Of a stretch of DNA of 64,000 bases, positions 43,238 through 50,610 are shown piece by piece. Source of the DNA: Bacillota bacterium. GTDB taxonomy: Bacteria; Bacillota; Clostridia; Christensenellales; UMGS416. The DNA lies in assembly GCA_023421955.1 (NCBI GenBank), contig JAEZSE010000040.1, positions 1 through 64,000 of the forward strand, written 5' to 3'. The notes beneath the pieces were generated by a model. The model did no database searches. It was not told the DNA's origin and saw nothing but the letters and a program-made list of their open reading frames with translations. The translations under genes and the position numbers were made by a program. The first letter of the stretch is position 1, and each line of letters opens with the position of its first letter.

Positions 43238-43245
43238 CCATGTTT

Positions 43246-43580
43246 GTGAGACAAGCCTGTAAGCCGAGTTCTGTCTTGAACGGCCATCTATCTAGGCCCG
43301 CCGTTGCCGGAGGGCTCAAGCGATTATGAGGGAATGCAGCGGGCAACCGCAATCTCCCTGCTTCTTGCACCAAGTGGGGTTTACATGGCCATGCCTGTCG
43401 CCAGGCTGCCGGTGAGCTCTTACCTCGCCTTTTCACCCTTACCGCACCGGAGCGCGGCGGTATCTCTCTGTTGCACTTTCCTTGGAGTCGCCTCCACCGG
43501 GCGTTACCCGGCACTCTGCCCTGCGGTGCTCGGACTTTCCTCGAGGGCATTCCGCCCTCGCAGCCGTCCGGCTTGCTCAC
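43246..43580 (-). ncRNA. rnpB: RNase P RNA, bacterial class A
   Basis: The catalytic RNA of RNase P trims 5' leaders of tRNA precursors. Conserved elements read on the minus strand are GAGGAAAGTCCGAGC near the 5' end, CAACAGAGAGATA, GGTAAGGGTGAAAAGGCGAGG, the AGATAGATGGCCG region and ACAGAACTCGGCTTACAGGC near the 3' end. The two ends pair as helix P1 (43570-43580 with 43246-43257, one bulge), which defines the limits to a few bases. It is flanked by a near-consensus promoter and a terminator. The type, A or B, was judged only by eye. Confidence 0.93.
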
Positions 43581-43594
43581 AAATTCGTTTTGTA

Positions 43595-43623
43595 ATCATA
43601 ACACAGTCGATTTGTTTTTTCAA
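43595..43623 (-). promoter_or_regulatory. Sigma-A promoter of rnpB
   Basis: On the minus strand, TTGAAA (43623-43618), 17 bases and TATGAT (43600-43595). The predicted start is 5-8 bases before the mature 5' end at 43580, as expected for a stable RNA gene. Confidence 0.8.
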
Positions 43624-43810
43624 ATGTAAGGATTGGCAGTGATGTGTATTTCAACACTTAATTTGGCTTAATTGAGCTATGTGCAATAGATCAGTTTGTT
43701 ATTAAGACCATAACTCTTGCGGCATACCTGTTATCACCGAATCATTTCCGGGGCACATACAGGAGTTTTATGATGACATCAGCGGCTGTATCCATACATG
43801 TGAAGGAGAC

Positions 43811-43840
43811 AAAAAACCCCTTCCCTGATTGGGGAAGGGG
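43811..43840 (-). terminator. Rho-independent terminator of the zinc-ribbon gene
   Basis: CCCCTTCCC (43817-43825) pairs with GGGAAGGGG (43832-43840), followed on the minus strand by six Ts (43816-43811). It lies 17 bases after the stop at 43857. The stretch 43624-43810 shows nothing else I can support. Confidence 0.9.
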
Positions 43841-43856
43841 TGATCTTAGCCTTCGT

Positions 43857-44570
43857 TCATTCAATAAAAAGCAGCCTGCCGCAATTTTCGCACTCCATCA
43901 ACGTGCCGCTTTCCACCACCTTCTTTAAGACCACCGAAGGCAGCTCCATGTTGCATCCGCTGCACCGGCTGTTGCGCACCGGCGCCAGCGGGTTGATACG
44001 AGTTTTCTTGATGCTCTGGTAGCGTTGCAGCATCTTTGGGTTAATCTGGGCTTCCAACGCCTGCATTTGCTTGCGGTACGGTGCAGCCTCTGCCGAGTTC
44101 ACCGCCGCCTCCTTGTCATACACTTCCTTGAGCTCGGTATAGTCTCGCTTGGCTTTGGGGGCGTTGCTCGCAATTTTGCTCACATTACCCTCAATCCTAG
44201 AGAGACGGTCCATAATCTGCTGTAGCTCCCGCTCATGCTTGCCAAGGTTGCTCTGAATCTCAGCCACCTCTTTGCGCATGCGCTCCAACTCCTGCATCGT
44301 TGTGTTGCCGTCGGAATCGGCGATATAGCCCATCAAGCTGTTAAGCTCGGCCACGAGGGCGTCGTTTCTTTGTTTGATGGAATCATAATTGATGCGAATC
44401 TCTCCGGCATCAGCCTCCATCTTCTTCATCAGGTTTTGCGCGTCTAAAATATAGTCGCGGGCCTGCATCAACTTCTTGCGTGTGGGTGAGCCGCGAAGCT
44501 TCCGTTCCACATTGGCCACTTGTAGGTCAATTTGTTGATACTCCCATAACAACTGGGTTTGTTGATCCAC
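43857..44570 (-). CDS. Coiled-coil protein with C4-type zinc ribbon (DR0291/CT398 family)
   Basis: This 237-residue protein has a long coiled coil (about 5-165) and a C-terminal zinc ribbon, CSGCNMELPSVVLKKVVESG...CENCGRLLFIE. In many Firmicutes this gene follows nif3/yqfO near rpoD, as here; the role is unknown, with a nucleic-acid or flagellar-assembly adaptor proposed for relatives. It starts at a GTG with AAGGAGG 7 bases upstream. A 24-base palindrome separates it from the Nif3 gene. Confidence 0.88.
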   Translation of the reverse strand: MDQQTQLLWEYQQIDLQVANVERKLRGSPTRKKLMQARDYILDAQNLMKKMEADAGEIRINYDSIKQRNDALVAELNSLMGYIADSDGNTTMQELERMRKEVAEIQSNLGKHERELQQIMDRLSRIEGNVSKIASNAPKAKRDYTELKEVYDKEAAVNSAEAAPYRKQMQALEAQINPKMLQRYQSIKKTRINPLAPVRNSRCSGCNMELPSVVLKKVVESGTLMECENCGRLLFIE

Positions 44571-44592
44571 TGTTGATCCTCCTTATCAAGCT

Positions 44593-44616
44593 CAAAGAGG
44601 GGCGCGCCCCTCTTTG
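44593..44616. repeat. Perfect 24-base palindrome between nif3 and the zinc-ribbon gene
   Basis: Two 12-base arms (CAAAGAGGGGCG and its complement) meet without a spacer; folded as RNA it gives a stem of about 10 bp with a GCGC loop. On the minus strand only three Ts end the stem, so it is a weak terminator or attenuator, or an mRNA-processing hairpin. Confidence 0.7.
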
Positions 44617-44653
44617 CTCATGGTTTTTCGGCGTTTTCATGGGCGTGCCACGT

Positions 44654-45442
44654 TCAGACGAAATAACGAAACGGGCAGGTCGATTCTTGATAAACCTCTG
44701 TCCGTACCTTATATTGTAACCTTTGGAACTGGCTTTGTAAATGCTTTTCTATTTGTTGCAGCACCGGGCGCTCAGTATGATAATGGCCAAGCTCGATCAC
44801 TGCCAGGCCCGACTCCAGCGCGTCAAGGCCGTCATGATATCCTATCTCGCCGGTTAGCATACAATCCACTTCAGCATTCAAGGCATTGGTAATATCATGC
44901 CGGCCCGCACCGGAAACAACATACACCTGTTGAACCAGTTTTTCTCCAGACCCGGTCACTCGCGCGACAGGCGCACCCAGTGCAAATCGCGCCTGCATAG
45001 CGGCGGCATCAAGCCGAGTCACGGCCGGCAGACAGGCGATCCGGCCAATGGAACCCTCTTGGGCTTGCACCACGCTTTGAAGGCCAAGCGCGGCGCACAG
45101 CGTGTCATTCACCCCGCCGGCCGCCCGATCCAGGTTGGTGTGGGTTGCATAGAGTGCTACACCCTTCTCAATTGCCAGCATAGCAAGCCTTCCAGTAACA
45201 GAGCTATCTATAACGGCAGAGATCGGGCGGTAGATGAGCGGGTGGTGGGAAATCACCAATTGCGCTCCCACTTGAGCGGCATGGCAGATCACATCCGTTG
45301 TGACGTCCAAAGAGATCAATACAGACTCAACAGACCGGTCGGAATGGCCAGCCAATAAGCCGCCGTTGTCTCCCTGCTCTGCAATCTCCCTGGGTGCCCA
45401 TTGCTCCATGATGCGGGCAATCTCACCTATCGTGCAAACCAT
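44654..45442 (-). CDS. Nif3-like dinuclear metal center protein (YqfO family)
   Basis: This 262-residue protein belongs to the NIF3/YqfO family of toroidal hexamers with a two-metal site. Metal-site motifs are visible: LISLDVTTDVICHAAQVGAQLVISHHPLIY (HH pair), YATHTNLDRAAGGVND, and near the end VIELGHYHTERPVLQ. The function is uncertain; a GTP-cyclohydrolase-like or hydrolase role has been suggested for relatives. The ATG at 45442 has GAGG 7 bases upstream and overlaps the end of the trmK fusion gene by 16 bases, the usual clustering of trmK and nif3. Confidence 0.93.
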   Translation of the reverse strand: MVCTIGEIARIMEQWAPREIAEQGDNGGLLAGHSDRSVESVLISLDVTTDVICHAAQVGAQLVISHHPLIYRPISAVIDSSVTGRLAMLAIEKGVALYATHTNLDRAAGGVNDTLCAALGLQSVVQAQEGSIGRIACLPAVTRLDAAAMQARFALGAPVARVTGSGEKLVQQVYVVSGAGRHDITNALNAEVDCMLTGEIGYHDGLDALESGLAVIELGHYHTERPVLQQIEKHLQSQFQRLQYKVRTEVYQESTCPFRYFV

Positions 45443-46977
45443 TCAAGAGCCTCCACACAGCGCCCCCTTAGCTCTATTAGCTCGTTTCGGCGAGCCTCGG
45501 CCTTGGGAGTGGCTTTGTCGGCAATCTCGCTGAGAATCGTATCGATGATCTCCAACTTATTCTGAAGCAGCTTGCCGAGTAAGGGATGGCGTCGGCTCAC
45601 CAGCAGGTGGCCCACCTCCAGGTCAAACAGCGACATCGGCGGGCGGGAATCCTGCCCCGGCGTGGCGGCCAGAACCTGATAAATGCGCCCGTCCTCCTCT
45701 GCTAATTGCTCATCGGAAATTTGAAAGCCACTGTCCGCCAACCAACGGCGCACCATGCCCACAGAGTTCATCGGCTGTAACACCAGCTTATCCACTTCGC
45801 CGACTTGCCGTGCTCCCGACTCAAGCACTTCGACGATAGTCTGTCCTCCCAAACCCGCCATCACAATCACATTGGCTTCGCCGGGTTTCAGTTTTTTCAG
45901 CCCGTCGCCCACCCTGGTCTGCACCACGTTGCCGATGCCCATCTCGCGCACCAGCTCTCGTGTCTTGGCCAGGGACTTGGCGCTCACATCCACCGCGATA
46001 ACCTTCGGGCAGCCGCTTAAGGCCAGATACGCTGAAAGTTTGCCGTGATCGCAGCCCACATCGGCCACGGCGGCGCGGCTGTCGATCATGAAAGCGATGG
46101 TCTGTAGTCGGGGCGAAAGCTTAATTGGGATCACCTTTTTCGTCTCCTCAGCAGCCAAAGGTCCTGAAAGAGGAAGGAATTCAGGGCTAACGTCTGATAC
46201 ATCTTTATAGCTATTCGTTTTTGGTGAAACAGCACCAACCGCTGTCTTGGAATGAACCAATGTGGCTTCATCACGAAGATGCGCCTGGTTTGGCCCAACC
46301 AGTTTACTCTCAGGCTTTGGGTCTTCCAACGTAGCTTTGATGGTTTTCTGGGGGGCTTCTCTCTCTGGAACTGAAGCTCCATGCCGGCCAAGCCTCGGGG
46401 CGAGGCTTCCCCGCGCATGCCGGCCAATCGAATAGCGCGCCATTGCGTGCTCGATCAGAAGCAGGAGGCCAATTCCAAGAGCCATATCACCGATGCTGGC
46501 ATAAGCAGACGGCCCGATACGGCATGGAATGATATCGCTGAAAAACCACATGGTTGCTTCGCGCGGACCCGGCATCACGAAGTATTCGGGGATTCTTCCA
46601 TCTGCAATCTTTTGCACCGTGGATTCAAGACCTGGAACCAGCGGTGCTTGCCATGCCACAGGCATACGCCAGCCATTGGAAACGATCACAACGATGTTGA
46701 GCGCCAACCCCAAGGCTGCGAGCCAAATGCCATATTTGCGGATGTTGATCAAAACAAAGATTACAAGCGGCAGAAACCGAATAATTTGAATTGGAATCAG
46801 AAACTCCGGAAAAAGCCAGGGTATATAACCTGGCAGCACATAAATCGTTAGCTCCGCAGCAGCAGCCAGAAACACCAGCCACACACCATGCAGCCCGATA
46901 TTGACAAGACCGCTCAACCCACCGCCGCGAATCAAGCCAATCACAAGCCCCAAGATGATGAAGATCAGCAATATCAT
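45427..46977 (-). CDS. trmK: DUF5317-like membrane domain fused to TrmK (tRNA m1A22 methyltransferase)
   Basis: This 516-residue protein joins two unrelated parts. Residues 1-185 form a multi-helix membrane domain with the DUF5317 pattern (GLVIGLIRGGGLSGLVNIGLHGVWLVF, NGWRMPVAW, SIGDMALGIGLLLL). A polar, low-complexity linker covers about 186-285. Residues 286-516 are TrmK, which methylates A22 of tRNA with SAM: VADVGCDHGKLSAYLA (motif I), VIVMAGLGGQTIVEVL and LVLQPMNSVGMVRRWL. Inside the frame, GAGGAG (46149-46144) lies 9 bases before a GTG at 46134, which would give a separate TrmK of 235 residues, the usual size. The gene start overlaps the HD-GYP stop by 4 bases. A lost stop codon or sequence error could mimic the fusion. 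Confidence 0.85.
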   Translation of the reverse strand: MILLIFIILGLVIGLIRGGGLSGLVNIGLHGVWLVFLAAAAELTIYVLPGYIPWLFPEFLIPIQIIRFLPLVIFVLINIRKYGIWLAALGLALNIVVIVSNGWRMPVAWQAPLVPGLESTVQKIADGRIPEYFVMPGPREATMWFFSDIIPCRIGPSAYASIGDMALGIGLLLLIEHAMARYSIGRHARGSLAPRLGRHGASVPEREAPQKTIKATLEDPKPESKLVGPNQAHLRDEATLVHSKTAVGAVSPKTNSYKDVSDVSPEFLPLSGPLAAEETKKVIPIKLSPRLQTIAFMIDSRAAVADVGCDHGKLSAYLALSGCPKVIAVDVSAKSLAKTRELVREMGIGNVVQTRVGDGLKKLKPGEANVIVMAGLGGQTIVEVLESGARQVGEVDKLVLQPMNSVGMVRRWLADSGFQISDEQLAEEDGRIYQVLAATPGQDSRPPMSLFDLEVGHLLVSRRHPLLGKLLQNKLEIIDTILSEIADKATPKAEARRNELIELRGRCVEALEWFAR

Positions 46978-48296
46978 TTGCTTTCCTGCGCGCTTCTTTG
47001 CTTCATTTTCAAAAAGGTGTCCACCACATCAGGATGGAATTGCGTGCCGCGCTCCTGACGGATGATGCTGAGCGCGGTTTCCTCGCTGAGGGCTTTCCGA
47101 TATGGCCGGTCGCTGGTCATTGCGTCATAGGCATCCGCCAGGCTGATCACATGCACTTCCATAGCCACAGTCTTCCCAGGCTCCATCTTCGGGTATCCCC
47201 CGCCATCATACCGCACATGGTGATACAGGATCATATCCCTCACTGACTCAGGGATACTGACCTCCTCCAGAATTTTAACGCCAATGGCGGGATGTTGCAT
47301 GATCCTCTCCCACTCCTCAGGAGCCAGTTTGGTGGGTTTCCTGAGAATCTCATCCTCAATGCCGATCTTGCCGATGTCATGCAGTACGGCAGCAACTTTC
47401 AGATTTTCGAGCCGGGCCGAACCCATGCCCATCGCCTGGGCGACTTCCTCAGCATACTGCGCCACACGTTTGGAATGACCTTCGGTATATTCATCTTTAG
47501 CCTCAATGGCGGCGGTGAGCGTACTGATCGTGCGGATATACTGCTCCTTGGAATCAACATAAAGTTTAAACGCGTATCTCGCAAACATCAACGGCACGAA
47601 GAACAGGATGGCCAACCATGGGCCACTGTCTTGCATCTGGAAAATGAACGCCAGAAAATAGCCAATTGGTGCGAACGCCAACAACGTAGGTAGCAGGTTC
47701 GTTACCACGCTTGTGAAAGAAGAAAGGAACGGAGCCCCCACCATCAGCTTGATGATCAGGATCGTGCTAATACTGTTGACGAGAAGCGTTACCACCAGAA
47801 ACAAGATCGACGGCAGCAACAATCCCGGCATATCAAGATCTCCGGCGGCACCCCCAACGGCTTTAAAGGCAAGCCAACCGGCACTTACTGAAATAATGTA
47901 ATTTGCATTATTATAGAGCGTCTTGGATATATGGGTGTTTAAGACCGTGCTGACCGTTTTGCCATCTCGCTTCTCAAACTCAAACAAAGCGCTGATGATA
48001 ATCGCGAACACCGTAACCTGAACACCAAAAAGCACTGTGATTGCATAAAGAAGGATGATGGAAATATCAGTATATTCACCCTTACGTGTGGGCAACGGAT
48101 ATGACCTGCAGATGCAAAGCATTACCACAAGAACGAGATACTTGAACACCTCAAATAGTATGTTTCCAGAAAAGTCTTTTGTACTGGCAAAATCATAAAC
48201 AAGAAGGGCTGCCAACCCAAATCCGGCCAACGAATACAGTGCCAGATAAGCATTGGCAAACCAGGATTTCATTCGGCCGGATCCACCGTTACCCAT
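46974..48296 (-). CDS. Membrane HD-GYP domain phosphodiesterase
   Basis: This 440-residue protein has about seven membrane helices (residues 10-250) and a cytoplasmic HD-GYP domain (about 265-425): EYTEGHSKRVAQYAEEVA, LHDIGKIGIEDEILRKPTKL, HPAIGVKILEE, YHHVRYDGGGYP and VISLADAYDAMTSDRPYR. The family hydrolyses cyclic di-GMP. The GYP triplet is kept within DGGGYP and the HD pair in LHDIGK. The ATG follows GGGAG. It overlaps the TrmK fusion gene by 4 bases, so the two are coupled. Confidence 0.9.
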   Translation of the reverse strand: MGNGGSGRMKSWFANAYLALYSLAGFGLAALLVYDFASTKDFSGNILFEVFKYLVLVVMLCICRSYPLPTRKGEYTDISIILLYAITVLFGVQVTVFAIIISALFEFEKRDGKTVSTVLNTHISKTLYNNANYIISVSAGWLAFKAVGGAAGDLDMPGLLLPSILFLVVTLLVNSISTILIIKLMVGAPFLSSFTSVVTNLLPTLLAFAPIGYFLAFIFQMQDSGPWLAILFFVPLMFARYAFKLYVDSKEQYIRTISTLTAAIEAKDEYTEGHSKRVAQYAEEVAQAMGMGSARLENLKVAAVLHDIGKIGIEDEILRKPTKLAPEEWERIMQHPAIGVKILEEVSIPESVRDMILYHHVRYDGGGYPKMEPGKTVAMEVHVISLADAYDAMTSDRPYRKALSEETALSIIRQERGTQFHPDVVDTFLKMKQRSAQESK

Positions 48297-48354
48297 ATAT
48301 ACTCCCGCAATTTATGGAAATTAGGCTCAGCTCCACAATGGTTTTCAGATGGTA

Positions 48355-48435
48355 TTACCTCCAGGTGAGCATTGCGCCACCGGCAAGCAGCAAAGAAACC
48401 AGAGCTGCGAGTGCCATCGCGATCTTAGCCTTCAT
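48355..48435 (-). CDS. 26-residue hydrophobic peptide upstream of the HD-GYP gene
   Basis: This tiny frame encodes MKAKIAMALAALVSLLLAGG followed by AMLTWR. It is a single hydrophobic helix with a positively charged start. An excellent AAGGAGG lies 10 bases upstream. It sits 58 bases upstream of the HD-GYP gene on the same strand and may be a small membrane protein or a leader peptide. Neither expression nor conservation could be checked. Confidence 0.55.
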   Translation of the reverse strand: MKAKIAMALAALVSLLLAGGAMLTWR

Positions 48436-48544
48436 TAATAAATAGCCTCCTTCACGAAACTCTGTCGTCCGCTAACAGACAGGCTATTTATCCGCTACGC
48501 TTTTCAAGAATCGGCAAGAAAGTGGAACTGAGCCTAATATTCCG

Positions 48545-49231
48545 CTATTTGGTCAAAGGCATGAAAAGCCTTCGGTTCAGCGCGTCAAGCGCTGCCTTGA
48601 CCACTGCCACGTTTTCATCCTCGCGGATGATCGCGGCGCCAAGCAAAGTGTCTTCGCGGCCCATATGCCGGCAGTATACCGCCACGGCATACGCGCTCTG
48701 GCCGTTGATATTGAAACGCTGCACATCCAGAATGCTCAGCGTGAGGCCCTGGTCCATATTATAGTTCACGGCGTTTACCACCGCTTGGGCCAGCGTGCGG
48801 AAACGGCTGTTTGCCCCGCTGTTGCCGGAAGCCTCGCCGGAGTATATGCGTTCGCCTGCAACCAAAGACACTGTGGCCTTGATGGAATTTCCTTCATATC
48901 CCACCATGAACGACTTCAGCAGCACCCTGGGGGCTTCCGCTTTCTTCTCTTCCACAGGCGAGTAATCGCGCGAAGGGCTTATGATGCTGTCAAGATTGTC
49001 CACCTGGGCCACGCTAATCAGCTTATAATCCAAATCAACATGGAATTTCGCCATCAACGCCGACTGCACATCGCGCACCAATTGCTTGACGTTTCGGGAG
49101 CGATCCGCCAACACATGGCACTCGATGATTTCGCCGTCGGATTCGTCGATCTTCACCTTGGCGGAAAACACGCCTTGCACTTTGCAGATCAATTCCTCAT
49201 ACAAGGCGGCGGTCTCATCGACCCGGTCCAA
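48545..49231 (-). CDS. Hypothetical protein next to rpoD
   Basis: This 228-residue protein is not recognised. It has no membrane segments or signal. The two halves look like alpha/beta domains: about 5-75 (VQGVFSAKVKIDESDGEIIECHVLADRSRNVKQLVRDVQSALMAKF) and about 100-225 (RVLLKSFMVGYEGNSIKATVSLVAGERIYSG...SILDVQRFNINGQSAYAVAVYC). It starts at a TTG directly after an in-frame TGA, with AGGTGATG upstream; no other good start is near. A strong promoter lies at 49288-49316, so it is transcribed separately from rpoD. Confidence 0.8.
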   Translation of the reverse strand: MDRVDETAALYEELICKVQGVFSAKVKIDESDGEIIECHVLADRSRNVKQLVRDVQSALMAKFHVDLDYKLISVAQVDNLDSIISPSRDYSPVEEKKAEAPRVLLKSFMVGYEGNSIKATVSLVAGERIYSGEASGNSGANSRFRTLAQAVVNAVNYNMDQGLTLSILDVQRFNINGQSAYAVAVYCRHMGREDTLLGAAIIREDENVAVVKAALDALNRRLFMPLTK

Positions 49232-49287
49232 TCACATCACCTGCCCTTCATTCGCAGATATTTGTCTTCTTTGCCAATTATGCCAAC

Positions 49288-49316
49288 ATTATACGCTATC
49301 GTGTTGAATCATACAA
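49288..49316 (-). promoter_or_regulatory. Sigma-A promoter of the hypothetical gene after rpoD
   Basis: On the minus strand, TTGTAT (49316-49311), 17 bases and a perfect TATAAT (49293-49288). The start is about 50 bases before the TTG at 49231. Confidence 0.7.
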
Positions 49317-49371
49317 TATCAAATATGCAGATAACCGCATAATTTGCATATCAGTATTGTGATATCAACAC
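49301..49371. repeat. Long imperfect inverted repeat between rpoD and the hypothetical gene
   Basis: Arms at 49301-49329 and 49345-49371 share GTGTTGA, ATCA, CAATA and ATATGCA in the same order, with small gaps. The -35 box of the downstream promoter lies in one arm. It begins 7 bases after the rpoD stop and may act as a terminator-like hairpin or as a regulator-binding site. Confidence 0.55.
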
Positions 49372-49377
49372 AACGCA

Positions 49378-50598
49378 CTAATCCAGGAAATCTTTCAGCT
49401 TCTTGCTGCGGCTGGGGTGCCGGAGTTTTCTCAGCGCTTTTGCCTCAATCTGGCGGATGCGTTCGCGGGTTACCTGGAACTCTCGGCCCACTTCTTCTAG
49501 CGTGCGCGCTCGGCCATCGTCCAGGCCGAAGCGCAAGCGCAGCACCTTCTCTTCCCGAGGCGTCAGCGTGTCCAGAACGTCTGTGAGCTGCTCCTTGAGC
49601 ATCGTGTAGGCGGCAACCTCAGCTGGAGCCGGGACATCGTCATCGGGAATGAAGTCACCCAAGTGGCTGTCTTCCTCCTCGCCGATTGGTGTTTCCAGTG
49701 AGACCGGCTCCTGCGCGATCTTCATGATTTCGCGCACCTTGTCTTCCGAAACGCCCATTTCCTTGGCAATTTCATCGGGTTGGGGGTCACGGCCGTGCTC
49801 CTGCAGGAGCTGACGTGACACACGGATCAGTTTGTTGATCGTCTCCACCATGTGCACGGGGATGCGGATGGTGCGGGCCTGGTCGGCAATGGCGCGGGTG
49901 ATGGCCTGCCGGATCCACCAGGTGGCATATGTGGAAAACTTATATCCTTTGCGATAATCAAATTTCTCAACAGCCTTGATCAAGCCCAGGTTTCCCTCTT
50001 GAATCAGATCCAGAAATAACATGCCGCGGCCCACATAGCGCTTTGCAATGCTTACGACCAACCTTAAGTTGGCTTCCGCCAGTTTACGGCGTGCATTCTG
50101 ATCGCCTTCCTCCATCTTACGGGCATAAACAATTTCCTCATCGGCGGAGAGCAACGGCACCTTGCCGATCTCTTTCAAATACATACGAACAGGATCGTCC
50201 AGGCTCACGCCTTCCAGCAATGCCTTGTCATCCTGCATTTGCTCCAGGTCGCCTGGGGCTTTGCCCAGAGAATACTCAATGCCAAGCTTTTCCAGCGCTT
50301 CGTAGATCTGCTCGACCTCCGCCGGCTCCAGCTCAATGCCATCAAGCAGAGAGCCAATTTCCTTTTCGGTCAATACGCCCTTGGATTGCCCCAGCTCAAT
50401 GAGCTTGCGGATCCGCTTCTGCTTGACCATCGGGATTTCCATGAGCTTGGAAAGCGAGATTTCAGCCAGGTTGCCCCGCAACTCCCCCAGGCCTCCAGTG
50501 CCAGCCTCTTCGGTTATCGGCTGCGTGGTTTGATTGAGTTCGTCGGCGATCCCGTTCTCCTCCGGCGTGATGTTGCTGTTGTGTTTCTTGTCGGCCAA
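49378..50598 (-). CDS. rpoD: RNA polymerase sigma factor RpoD (sigma-70/sigma-A)
   Basis: This 406-residue protein is the housekeeping sigma factor. Region 1.1-like N-terminus (about 40-95), region 1.2 (DDPVRMYLKEIGKVPLLS), region 2 (LRLVVSIAKRYVGRGMLFLDLIQEGNLGLIKAVEKFDYRKGYKFSTYATWWIRQAI), region 3 and region 4 with its HTH (LEEVGREFQVTRERIRQIEAKALRKLRHPSRSKKLKDFLD) are all present. It is encoded 12 bases after dnaG, the classic Gram-positive macromolecular-synthesis operon. The start is an ATG with GGAGG upstream. Confidence 0.98.
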   Translation of the reverse strand: MADKKHNSNITPEENGIADELNQTTQPITEEAGTGGLGELRGNLAEISLSKLMEIPMVKQKRIRKLIELGQSKGVLTEKEIGSLLDGIELEPAEVEQIYEALEKLGIEYSLGKAPGDLEQMQDDKALLEGVSLDDPVRMYLKEIGKVPLLSADEEIVYARKMEEGDQNARRKLAEANLRLVVSIAKRYVGRGMLFLDLIQEGNLGLIKAVEKFDYRKGYKFSTYATWWIRQAITRAIADQARTIRIPVHMVETINKLIRVSRQLLQEHGRDPQPDEIAKEMGVSEDKVREIMKIAQEPVSLETPIGEEEDSHLGDFIPDDDVPAPAEVAAYTMLKEQLTDVLDTLTPREEKVLRLRFGLDDGRARTLEEVGREFQVTRERIRQIEAKALRKLRHPSRSKKLKDFLD

Positions 50599-50610
50599 TG
50601 CCGTCCCTCC

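Noticed and set aside
43304..43642. Reading frames across the RNase P RNA region on both strands
   Set aside because: The stretch is a structural RNA with conserved RNase P motifs, a promoter and a terminator.
43772..43843. 24-residue frame ATGATG... after CAGGAG
   Set aside because: It runs through the terminator of the zinc-ribbon gene and has no recognisable product.
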